A stretch of 64,000 nt of DNA. Source: Fasciolopsis buskii. Lineage: Eukaryota > Platyhelminthes > Trematoda > Plagiorchiida > Fasciolidae. A model generated the notes under the pieces. That model saw only the letters and a program-made list of their open reading frames with translations, did not search any database and was not told the origin of the DNA. Positions 33,734-44,249 of this stretch are shown in pieces. Numbering within the stretch: position 1 is the first letter of the stretch; each line of letters starts with the position of its first letter. The stretch spans positions 34,543 through 98,542 of the forward strand of contig LUCM01000259.1 in the NCBI GenBank assembly GCA_008360955.1. Reading direction: 5' to 3'. A program made the position numbers and the translations under genes.

Positions 33734-35640
33734 CAACAAAAGTACAACCGGCTGCTGATCAGTTATTCTTCAACCTGCACAAATGCTTTGATGCCGTTAC
33801 TCCGTCCCACACTCTAAGCATGCCACCCAAAGGAACGTATTATGACCGAATAAACTGTAAGCTCGCTGAATTCCAGCGGGTCTTTACTAAGACCAGAGAT
33901 TTTTCGCTGTCTTTGAAAATGAATGGACTAACTGAAACTCTAGAAACAGTACTGGATCGCAGAAGCAAAGAGCAGAAGCTGCAGGCTCTAAACCAGCCGA
34001 ATCCAAACACAGCACTGGCAAAACTGCTTAAACGCAGAACTAATCTCGGAACCTCAGCTACTCAAGTCCCGCATATCATTCAAAACGACATGTATGTAAA
34101 CAACCCACAGCAGATTGCAGAATCTTTTGGTGAGTTCTTTGCATCTGCTCTGGTAAACGACAACAATCCTTCTACCCCATGCCAACCTCGCTTGACTGCT
34201 GAGCCGTATTCAAAAGTTGTATTTCTCTCGAAGGACGTAGCCCAGCTGTTGGTAAAAAACAGAATTGGCTACCACTATGGACCCGAATCAGTACCCCAGG
34301 CTGCCTATGCACTAGGTAGGAGCGATATCACAACTATGTTAGCAAACATCTCCAGCATGTCAATTCAGTACCGCCCCTTTTTATCACAGTGGACAACCTC
34401 TGTGATTATACGCGTTCGTAAAGTGGGTACAAGCTATGACCCTGCAAACTACCGCCCAATAAACCACATCCGTATAGTTTCCAGGATCATGGAACGTCTG
34501 ATTAAGAGTGGTCTTTTAGCCTATCTTCTGGAACAAGGACTCATTAACTGTACACACCATGGCTTCCTTCGTATGAAGTCTTGCGCTGCCTGCATGACTG
34601 ACAGCCTAACCGCTATCAGTAAGGCCCTGACTAAGAAAAGGTCAGATGTAGTAACCTTTTTAGATATCAAGAAGGCTTTCGATAATGTCCCACCCTAGGT
34701 TGCTTAACAAAATAGCGTCCTACGATATTGTTGATCCAGTGCTGTTGTGGCTTTCATCTTACCTGTCATTTAAAAAGCAGACTGTAGTAAATAGCTCAAT
34801 ATTCGAACCCAGATTAGTGTCCAGTTGTGTGATCCAAGGCAGCGTTCCTGGCCTTCCTGTTGTACGGTAATGATGTCTTCAATGCTATTCGAAACGGCAC
34901 CCCGTTTCTCTTCGCAGAAGATATAAAAATTGTGCACACACTTCGCCCTGAAGCTTTGGAGTCCACCATAGTTAACACATCGCACGACTAAACGTCACTC
35001 AACTCCAAGGAAAACGACTGGATGTTGGAATTCTCCGGTGAAAAAAGCAGCATCGTGGGGTACAGATGCTTTACACCCTAAGAGAATTCAAGCCTGGATA
35101 CCAAACTATCCCCGTTAACTGCCAAGTTCGCGACCTAAGCCTATATCATTCCTGCACCTTGAACTTCTCGGAGCATACTCTGACACAAATAAATTAGTGA
35201 GGCTGTTCCACCGAACTCTGAAGTTGAAAGAAAGCGAACTAAGTCTTTTTAAGACCCACGTCAGTACCATTCTGGAGTATTGCTCTCCACTCTGTTCTAA
35301 CCTGAGGCAGTACGACAGAGTCGCGATTGAGAAGGTCCACCGTGGATTTGCCAAGCAGTTGATCGGCCGCTCCACAAGCCTAAATTATACGGAACGCTAC
35401 GAGACGCTGAAATTAGATCCCTTGTGACTCCGACGCATAAGAGCAAATCGGGCACTCTAAAATCATTATTCCAGGGGACAGCTGCATCTCTGCACCTCGT
35501 GTTAGAAACCCACTTCTGTACTCCCTCCGAAATGCGGATTCCACTATAACTCTCTCAGTTCCAAAGAATTCTGTTAGAGCCAACTTCTTTGTTGTTAGAT
35601 ATTTGTCATTGTGGAACAAACTACCCCGACAATTTCCCAT
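33703..35640 (+). pseudogene. CR1-like reverse transcriptase, 331-codon open segment then frameshifts
   Basis: The long frame 33703-34698 covers the linker ('RRSKEQKLQALNQPN', 'VNNPQQIAESFGEFFASAL') and the RT fingers and palm: 'NRIGYHYGPESVPQAAY', 'WTTSVIIRVRKVGTSYDP', 'ANYRPINHIRIVSRIMERL', 'LINCTHHGFLRMKSCA', and motif A 'VVTFLDIKKAFDNVPP'. After a frame change, 34685-34870 gives 'DPVLLWLSSYLSFKKQ' and 'VIQGSVPG'. Motif C at about 34911 reads F-A-E-D instead of F-A-D-D. The thumb and C-terminus at 35197-35430 read 'FKTHVSTILEYCSPLCSNL' and 'AIEKVHRGFAKQLIGRSTS'. The motif C change plus frameshifts make it inactive. Confidence 0.92.
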
Positions 35641-35730
35641 TCTATCACTATCATCTATTGCATTCTAAAACAAAGTACGTAGAGTTGTTACTGTATACTT
35701 TCTCAATAATCCATGCTATCACCTGAGGAT

Positions 35731-36466
35731 CGAGTATATGAAACTGGACTGGGCTTCTAAAAAACGCATTGGTGTCATCTTTTCGTTAATTGCCGAAAGG
35801 AAAGGAAACCCCACCCATATCATATAGGGATCAATCTGGTCTCTCCCACTTCAAACAGAGCTCCGGCAGCAGCCTATGCCACTTGGTTACGTGCAGTTCA
35901 ACGTCCCCTGCATCTCACGGTTTTTCTGCCTGTTGCTCAATATTCTGACTTCATATCCATACACCTTATCGTTATCACTGCATATAGGATTGCTCACCCA
36001 CAACTCTCTCCCATTCACTCACCTAACTAATTCCAATTACGTCGCCAAATCAATAAGGCAACCATATCCGGCTACCGTCTTCTGAAATAAATAGTCAATA
36101 TCATCCTCAGCTTTGCTTTTCAAGAACTCTTCTCTCCAGAAAAACGACCCTGGCCCGTTGAAGTCAACTTGTTTCTGAAGAACCCAAACGGCACCCTCCA
36201 GACAAAATTAGGTCAACATCTTGGTTTCTTTCTTTTCTTATTCCTCATAGATATCTCTGTCCATTTTAGACAATTCAGATCTCGTACTATCTCCATGAAC
36301 ATAGAGTACTGCGTGGCGCCTTCTATTTCCTTAATGACCGTTTCCATCTAGCATACCTGCTGGCTCCGACCATTTCTTGTTTTCGAAAGTTGGAATGATT
36401 CCACGCTGAATTAAGTCAGCCCATAGAGCATCTGCCCTTGTAGCTTGATGTCACGAAAAACCTTCC
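35731..36466. other. Spacer between CR1 3' end and the right inverted arm
   Basis: A short plus frame (35876-36085) and another at 36169-36351, rich in Phe and Ser, are open but unmatched. Bases just before 36467 read, in reverse complement, as a degenerate continuation of the repeat arm for about 20 nt with a second 'ACATCAAGC', hinting at a short tandem end. Confidence 0.35.
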
Positions 36467-37915
36467 GGCTTGATGTCTGACTGCAACACCAATTTTCTGA
36501 GGTCATTCTAGGCGTTTTGTTTCAAACTTGCTTTCATATTAACCAGTTTTGTTGTTTTAACCCATATGTCAGTAATGCGTAGCCACAGTCAGACCCCGAA
36601 TCCCTAAAAACGCGATCCGTAAATTCTGCGATAATGAACGGTGAAGTAAATCAACGTAAAACAAGTGGAGACGGCAAATACCTTGCTCCAAAGAATGAAA
36701 TGGGGAGAGCGAAACTATCTTGCGAAAATGTTCACTTGGGTCAAGCGAATCGCAAACAGCGGGCGTCGATTTTGCCTATTGACTGCAGATAAACAAGGTT
36801 TTAACTAAATGGAAATGAGTAGGGTAAAACTTGTTGATTTTCAAGTCCTGATATGAAACCGTCTCCGGAATATTTTTCACACCCATGACCTACGCGATGC
36901 ATCGAAGAACAGAAGCCGCTTTTGACAGCCTTTGTTGATTTCAAGGCGGGGGAATCTTGTCAGCCTTTACTCCACACATGTTCCGACTTCGAGGGCTAAA
37001 TTTAAAATGATGAATGATGCTGTTCCTGTTTTGGCTTGAGCAAATTATTGTGTCGGACTTTTGCTTTTCAGCCTACAAAAGGTGCACGAATAACAACCGT
37101 CTGGCTTTCTCCAAAACTCCACATTGGTTGGCACATGCGATCCATATCTAGGTGCACACATTATTATTTCGTGACCGGTTTGTTAGGGAGACACTCCGCG
37201 CCAACGACCGTGGTTGACGGCGTTTCGGATGATTGCTTACGAAACAACGGCGTTCATATTTGTGTGCCTAAAAACTGAATCAATGGCAAAGTAGGCAATT
37301 GAATAAAACAACAAATCTACACTAAATTTTTCGTTGCGCAACGCCAAAATCAGCAAACCGTTTTACGCTGTCATTTCAACCGCCCTTTGCCACAGCTGTT
37401 TTATCCAAAAGACTGGACGGCACCCCACCTGACTTGCTGATGTACGTTCTGGCAACCCAAGATGGACACTTATTATTTCCTTAAGTAAACTGCAAGAGGC
37501 GAACAACACCTCAAAATATTTGCAAACCTTTTTTAAAATCTGATAATAGTAACTAAACTACCTCGTATATTTCGCGAGTACCGATGGTCATGCTGGATGG
37601 CACAATGGGGTATGTACATACAGGAAAAATGTGAATAAGGATGGGCATATGAAAGCTACAGCAAAGGCTATGCATGGAGAACAAGGTAACGAATGGTAAT
37701 GAGTCAAGGTGAAAAGCTTTCAAAAGTACTACCTACATATGCCAAGGGCATTGTTTGCCTTTCTTTACCCGCGTTGGTCATCAGGGCGACATTTTTGTCG
37801 AGGTTTGAATTTTGGTATTAGGCATTAATATGAAGAAGTGCCAGTGGCTAGGTGGCATATGCTGGAATGCCGGAATACGGAAACGGTCAACTGTATTGCG
37901 CCTTTGGGGCAAACG
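36467..37915 (-). repeat. Right arm of the 1449-nt inverted duplication
   Basis: This is the reverse complement of 27724-29172 with equal length and only scattered substitutions. The 80-codon frame here runs at 37036-37278 (plus) and encodes exactly the same peptide as the left arm; it starts at TTG and has no recognisable domain. Both arm ends are sharp: flanking sequences at 27723/37916 and 29173/36466 diverge at once or within about 20 nt. That fits either two insertions of one mobile family or a segmental inverted duplication. Confidence 0.9.
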
Positions 37916-37931
37916 TTTTTCTAGCACCGTT

Positions 37932-38225
37932 CTATTTGGGCTCAGAGGACCTTTTGTTTTCTCTGTTTGAAAACCTTTTCTGATGGTCGCCGTTACCACA
38001 TGAGACGGAGTTGATCCAATTGACTTCGTTGTTTTTCCTGGCTTCCACGGTGCGATAATTCAGGAGTTCAATTTTCGCGCTTGGGCCTTGAGACTCGGAA
38101 GGTTTAACAGAGAGTTGAGCCCTCCAATCGATTTTTGTTGAAACTCTCTGCGCATCGTCTTTGTTTGGGGCCACTGAGCACGTTTGGAGTCCCGTATTCT
38201 GCGCATGGTCGAAAGATTCTTCCAT
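37932..38225 (-). CDS. Unrecognised 97-codon ORF next to the inverted repeat
   Basis: From an ATG at 38225-38223 a frame of 97 codons runs to a TAG at 37932, stopping 16 nt short of the right repeat arm. The product would be hydrophilic and charged (Lys, Arg, Glu, Ser), with one 'VSCGNGDHQKRFSNREN' stretch near its C-terminus that looks faintly like a Cys/His cluster but is not a complete zinc finger. There are no signal peptide, membrane segment or splice sites. It lies just beyond the 3' side of the minus-strand CR1-like remnant. It could be a fragment of transposon ORF1 or pure chance; I cannot assign it. Confidence 0.2.
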   Translation of the reverse strand: MEESFDHAQNTGLQTCSVAPNKDDAQRVSTKIDWRAQLSVKPSESQGPSAKIELLNYRTVEARKNNEVNWINSVSCGNGDHQKRFSNRENKRSSEPK

Positions 38226-38229
38226 TTGC

Positions 38230-40290
38230 TACTAAAAATTCTACGGAAATATGATGTTTGGCCCGCGCATCAGGTACAGAGATGGGAACACCACCTCAAT
38301 AGCAGGCTGCTGCTCAAGGCATGGTAAAGATTGGTCTCTGGCCGGTGGCGCGTTACCTTGCGGAAATCAACCCTGGACAATCTGGCAGCCTTGTCCAGAG
38401 TTACGAGAAACTGAATCAGCTGAAAGAAGCCAATCTCCAGAACCTAGATAGATAGAGTAAATTTCTTGACATCCGAGAGGCATACTCAAGGCAGGTTCAA
38501 ATATGCACAAGGAGGGTGCAGTGAAAACACGGACAACAAAAGCTAGACATGAAGATGCAAAGTGTCTCTGCTTTCATGATCAGAACTTGAAGTGTGATAG
38601 GCTAGGCAGTAGTTTTCGGGTTTTAAATCAAACTAAATAACACTTCCCTACAAATTTCTGGGCTGAAAATCAGCTACACAGAACGAATCAATCCATATTT
38701 AAATGCGTCAAAGGTTCGTATCGCGGGTGCAAAATTTAGCTAGAAAATAATGGTGATTAGAAATGCATATGATCGACTGCTAAAGCTCTGAGTTACAGCT
38801 CTAGGTGGTTACCTTATCCAAATATATAAAGCTGGCGGACTAAGTTTTAGAGAGGTCGTTTGTGTACACCTCAACGAGAACAAGGCTCAGCACCAGGACT
38901 TCTCGTACTTCGGCAGTAACTGGCGCTGGTTGTGATGAGGCTTTCCATACCTTCCCCGTTAGGATTTTGGCAGCCAAAAAGCTGCCCAGTATTTCTAGTA
39001 CAGTGCAGGCAATACAGTCTTGAAGCTTATGAAAAAGTGGAACGTTAGGATTCTCGTTCGGGGTTTTGGCGAAGGCGTTGAAGACGGTATGCTAAATCCA
39101 GCTGTCGCCGTACTCTTTGTTTGACTATCTGTAGCGGCCAGTGTACTGCAGAAGCACTGCCTGTCAAGAAAAAGGCCACGCTGGGAAGGTGGTGAGAAGT
39201 TGTTTAAACGCAGATGTTGAGGCAAAGCCTCTATTAAAATGCTTTTTAAAACTTTTAGTCGGCCCCCGGCCAGGCTAGGTTGCGAGCGGCTTAACGTGTA
39301 CCAGCTGCCTTTCTTAAAAATAGATAAGAGGTCGCCCTCTTCCACTATTTGGGGAAGATCTCACCAACGGTAAAACTTAGCAGAGGAAAGTGCAAGAATT
39401 CGTTTTGCCATCCCCAGTGCCTCTTAATATATGGAGATTGATTAAGTCGAATTCCATGGAAAAATACCGGTTTAGACTTCAGAGGCCGTGGAAGTTACAC
39501 CCGTAAGAACGATCTTGTGATCCAGCGATGTTGCTAGCAGTGTAATGCAAAAGAAACCGCGAATATTTATTCGAATGAATTTGGAAACTTTCCAATAATG
39601 TGAATGGAACAAATCTGCTACTGTGATTCGCGGTGCAATAAAAGAAGGTTGAAGGTCGTTGATGATCAAATTTCGTTTGAGAACGATCCGTTGCACATTC
39701 ACTCTTAAATGACTCATCTTTTGCTTGCATAGTCCAGCGATGGGCGGAAATTTTCCCTGTCTGTTGAGTGGTCTTATGCAAAACTCCGCGCTATTATCCA
39801 AAGGATCTCTAGCGAGTCTGGGTTTGGGCTTTCCCCTGCTGGGCCAAGCACAAATTTTTAGAGCGAATCGGCTGTATGTTTTTAAGATGAATACCTGTAG
39901 CTTCCCAGATGTACCCAGTTCGGAAAAAGGAAAGCCATTCTAGGTGTCACAGGTAGATCTTTTAAAGAGCCTACTACTCTTGACTATGGGGTGACGGATA
40001 GCCATCCAACAATAAGGTCAAAACTTGAAATCAGGTGGGGGTGTTAAGAAATTGGTCAGGTAGATTTAGTAGTTTTCATTAGTGACCGTCGGGCGAATGA
40101 GATAATAATATCTCCTCAAACCATATCTGGTCGGACTCTTCACGCGTTTTAGCCAAGAGTTCCGGAGGATGGCACCAGAAAGTGGTTTTCCAGATGTTAG
40201 GACCGTTGCATCGTACCTCGATCGGTCAACAGTCAGCGGGCTAAAAGTGCCTGTAAATATATGAGAGAAGCAGATGATCTTCCTCAAGAA
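38230..40290 (-). mobile_element. CR1-like retrotransposon, endonuclease end and RT, broken
   Basis: The minus frame 39345-38995 reads 'EEGDLLSIFKKGSW' (family I-P-I-F-K-K-G), 'GRLKVLKSILIEALPQHLR' and 'NNFSPPSQRGLFLDRQC' (family S-x-x-Q-H-G-F-x-x-G-R-S-C). After frame changes come a V-L-S-L-V-L-V-E-V-Y-x-N-D-L block near 38890 (family V-L-G-P-L-L-F-L-x-Y-V-N-D-L) and 'SASFIYLDKV', where motif C Y-A-D-D has become Y-L-D-K. Upstream, near 39500, 'LDHKIVLTGV' fits the terminal S-D-H-x-x-I motif of the endonuclease. The 40290 boundary and the endonuclease call are tentative; the RT call is firm. Confidence 0.7.
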
Positions 40291-43200
40291 GCCCTAAGGT
40301 TTCATCAGGTCACTGCTTTGCATTGGATTGTTGTTTTGAGGGCAACAGACTCACCCTAACGGAATCCTTTCGAAGCTTGACAGAGGCTAGCCATAGGCCA
40401 CTGACGATTGTTGATGGCGGCACTTCACTTGTCTCAGAGAGGCGAAATAATCATAAGTAATAATTATGCCGACAAGTTCCTTGCCAGAATCTTGTTGGCA
40501 GTATTTTCTGCGGGAATGCAGAGTTCTGAGTCAAGTGTACCGAAAGCTGGCCAGCTTTCTGTGATCACCTTGATGTGGGGAGCTGTGCAAACACTATTTA
40601 TCATATTCTTGGAATCTCATTCGGAAATTTAAGAAAGTCCGTTCATAACCGCTTGAGAACATGTTCAGGGACTGATGCAGTAATGCCGCTGCCAGCCGTT
40701 TCCTCGGGAGGCGTGGCTAGATCAGCGGAAGCTCTATATAGGTTGGTGGCATATAATATGATGTCAGGTGGGGAAGAAAGATCCATCTTGGTTGAAGGTT
40801 CGGCCGTGTATCCTAAATTATATTAGCAGGATCCACCGCTTGTCTCTCCGACGTTCTACCAACCTGTTCAGCCAGGATTGATTCTGGAGAAGCTGTACGA
40901 CCATGGTTTTCTGACCGCTGAACCAATCTTGAATTTGTCACACATTCTTATGAAGGTCAGCAATTTTTCGCTGCTTGTTTTTCTAGCTCTGATATAACAT
41001 CTGTAGTCTTCCCTGGGTTCTCTCGCGAAGTACCATCACAATGTGAGGGGCGGGTTTGCAAGGCAGCATGTTTTTACTTCCGCGTGGGAGATGTATAATC
41101 GCCAAGTCATAGCTATGAAAGAAAAGCCCATAGCCTATGGAGGAGATTGCAATAGGGTTATTGCATCTGTGAGTGAGAGGAGAAGGAAGCCTAGGTATAC
41201 AATCTCCACGAAATATTCAGCCGAATCGAGGTTTTCAGGGTCAGTTTAGTTTGCAAATATTTCCAACGGCCTCAGCCCATTTCTCCATATCTTCTAATCT
41301 CACAATGGTTACAGTCATTTCCAAGGCTAATGAGCAACTGAGGCCCCAGGGATGACGCGCCTCATTGCAGATAACATCTTGGAAGACAAAATGATTATTT
41401 GGCATCCAGAGCTAGCAAAGCCAAGAACGCCCATGGTTTCTGCGTTTTGCATGTAATGGTATCCTGTTTGGTAGATGCCGTTGAGTGCGCGAATACCTCG
41501 GTTTACCCACAGTGATCACCCCGAATTTGTAGACATTCCCGAAAATCCAGCCACGTTGAAAGCTCGATCAAATTAAAAAGGCAACCCTTGTCATCTGAGA
41601 TCAGGTTTTGGGGATAGATGGTTTTCGATTGTACAGCAAAACACCACGCTCCAACGGGTGAGATCTCTGACCGAAGCGTGATGTACGTCCACAGATGTAA
41701 TCCACCGAGATCGGTAATCCTCCATTCATCGAAGCTGTTCGTGATCGGTTGAAATTTAGTCACTAGATCTAGCCATATAAAATTCGGATAAGATCCCAGA
41801 ATTAGCTCATGTCCCTTTTTGCGGCCAAAGTTATCAGTAGCAAGAAGCAGCCCATGGCTAGAGCGGGTCTAGATGTGTCGGTAAAGATTGTTTGCATACT
41901 CAACTGCACTGACAGTTTGACTCCGATATGCCGTTCCATCTCCTTTGAAAAACTACCTGGCGCACTTAAACCACCAGAAATCAGCCCACCGTTCTGTAAA
42001 TGCATGCTCACGATTAATCGGGATTTGTCTCGGTAAAGCTGGTGTTCAGCCTCAGGTTGACTGCAGTCGGTGAACCCGTACACGGTTAAGGCAAATAAAG
42101 CAGCGACAAAATCAACTGCTACTGATATGTATACAATAGACCAACCGAACTGGACATAAAAGGCTATTGAATATGATCGGCCCTTGCAGTGAGCATTTGG
42201 TTTGTGCGCTCTAAACGATCCCAAAGACAGCCGGGTCAAAGTGGCTTAAAACCGGATCACCTGATATGCGAAGGCGGAATCGATGATACAATTTCACATA
42301 TGGACAACGAAGGGAGATAGCAAAGTGGGATTATTACACTTTTTGGAAACACAGAACGCATATATTTTAAGGTATTCAAGAAGTATCGTTTGGACAGCCC
42401 GTGGCCCTCCTTAGTTGGGATTCAGTTACTGAGGACAGCTATGGTAACTGAACACTTTGGCCTGAGTTCTTCGCCTAGATAACTTCCCGCCCTTCCGCAA
42501 GTAAAACGTGCCCACCAGAAATAACTTGATTTATTCGCTGTGGGCCCTGTATGGAAATAATAAATGTTCTCCATGGCTCCACGTGAAGTGGGTGTTGGAT
42601 GCAATTGGTCAGGCCCCAGATGCGCAGATCACTATGTTTCAGAAGCATGGTCAGTCTCTAACAAAAACGTTTCACCTGCGTGTCAGCAAGGGCATGATCA
42701 CGCTCAGTAACTCGGAGCAGAATCAAATATCTTGCCACCCAGTGAGCTGAAAACAATGGAAAATTAGGTTCTAACTTCATGCGTTGCAACTGACGAGGCA
42801 TGGGGTTTACTGTGTTTGCCTGGATCTTTGGGATACTTACCCATCAAGCAGAACTATTGTGGTTTTGAACCAACTACTAGGCTGATGAAGCAACAGGCTG
42901 GGGATTGGTCTAGTGGAGGCAATTTCATCTTAACCAACTGAATTTCTCTGTTATTTGCCAGCGTAAATAGGCTTTTTGACGTGAAGGGATGGGAGGCTTA
43001 TCAGTCACGTCCCCTACCAACTAACCTTCGAGGCTTGGTCGAATTCTTGGATTAGAAGAAGTCCTTTTAGTCCTCTGTTTCTTAAGAACACAGGGTGTTC
43101 TCGAAGGAACATGAGCAATCAGTTGCATATATACTTGTGTTGGTGGCAGAAGCAAAGGCATTACTATCTTCATAAGTAAACTTAAAGGAGGAGAGGGACT

Positions 43201-44249
43201 TAACTCTGCAGGTAAGATAAGTTTAAACAGGTTGTGACTGTTTTGGGAAAACACTCCTCTTAGACATAAGGTTAGGTTGAACGATTTGTCACATGTTGAA
43301 CGTGCACGACCTGGTTGGCGATAAAGCCATGTTAAGGCATTGAAAACAGAATAACATATCTTTGTCTGCATTTTCCGAAACACCAATTGTTTCGCTTACC
43401 GTCTAACTATTGAGGAGTAATGTAGATTGAAACATCAGGTCAGACAGACTGTTGTGGATATATCACGTGTCAATTGATGTTCATACAAGTAGTGGATGGT
43501 GTTGGATTTTGTATGCTTCGTGGCCCAACAATAACGGGTCCAGTTAACGACTTGCAAAAATGCAAAAATCACATGCGGCGTTTGCGCTAAACGTGAAACA
43601 ACACATTATGGAGCAGAGGTCTTGGAAGAATAATGCATTTTGATCTCTGTAATTCAGTGAAAGAACAATTATCCAAATTTTGCGTCCCCAAACACATTCG
43701 AACGCATCCTCAGCCAGTGCCACTTTCAAATGAGGAAAATGATGTGTGCAGTTGTCAGCGGATGCCTAAATTTCGAGTGACGCAAGCATCATTTTTTTAA
43801 CTAAATGGACTACAGCAAGCCCCTCCCGGCTGCAAAACTAGGCTTCACTTTTGCTCGTTTGCCCTGTTAAATAAAGTCCAAATTTGGTGAAACGACCTAC
43901 CCTAAATCACTAACCGGGTCCAGTTAGAGGGCCGTCAGTAGGGGGTTGGGTTAGGCATGTAATCAGACTTGGTAAACTTATTAGCGGGAGCACTGAGTCG
44001 GAAGAAAAAGTTGAGTGCAGGCAGGCTTCAACGATAGTTTAGGAATTCTTCCGGACCTGCACGTCCCAAATTAGCTTGGAGATGTAAACGAGTTGCTTAG
44101 GTAGAACTAGCCGGATTGGCCATTGTACCGCAGAGGTAACATGATCTAATACATTTGAATTTCTGCGGTCTAATCATAACTTCAACCTCGGTCACCGTCC
44201 CAGAAGTGAAACTGATTTCCGTAGTGCTGGCCCGTCACCCGTCCCCCCA
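40291..44249. other. Unassigned DNA, 4 kb, no gene recognised
   Basis: The longest frame is 145 codons on the minus strand (42239-41802), with one or two hydrophobic runs. It opens with TTG, its first ATG is in the second half, and it is unmatched. The minus frame 43386-43021 (121 codons) is also unmatched. Plus-strand reading gave no transposon motif. Nothing suggests tRNA, rRNA or tandem repeats. Confidence 0.35.

Larger units (their letters stand above)
31560..35730 (+). mobile_element. Nearly full-length CR1-like retrotransposon (ORF1, endonuclease, RT)
   Basis: This is the most complete CR1-like copy: ORF1 (about 31640-32390), endonuclease (33030-33700), linker (33703-34200), RT (34200-35430) and C-terminus (to about 35640), all plus strand and in canonical order over about 4.2 kb. 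It sits between the two arms of the 1449-nt inverted duplication. Long stretches are still open (331 codons at 33703-34698), so it is younger than most neighbours, but catalytic residues in both enzymes are lost and at least four frame or stop lesions are present. Confidence 0.88.

Noticed and set aside
27724..37915. A single giant palindrome combining both inverted pairs
   Set aside because: The two pairs have different centres (about 30.57 kb and 32.82 kb), so they are independent duplications.
41802..42239. 145-codon minus-strand frame with hydrophobic runs, a possible membrane protein
   Set aside because: It opens with TTG, its first ATG is well inside, there is no splice-consistent continuation and no family match; it looks like chance.
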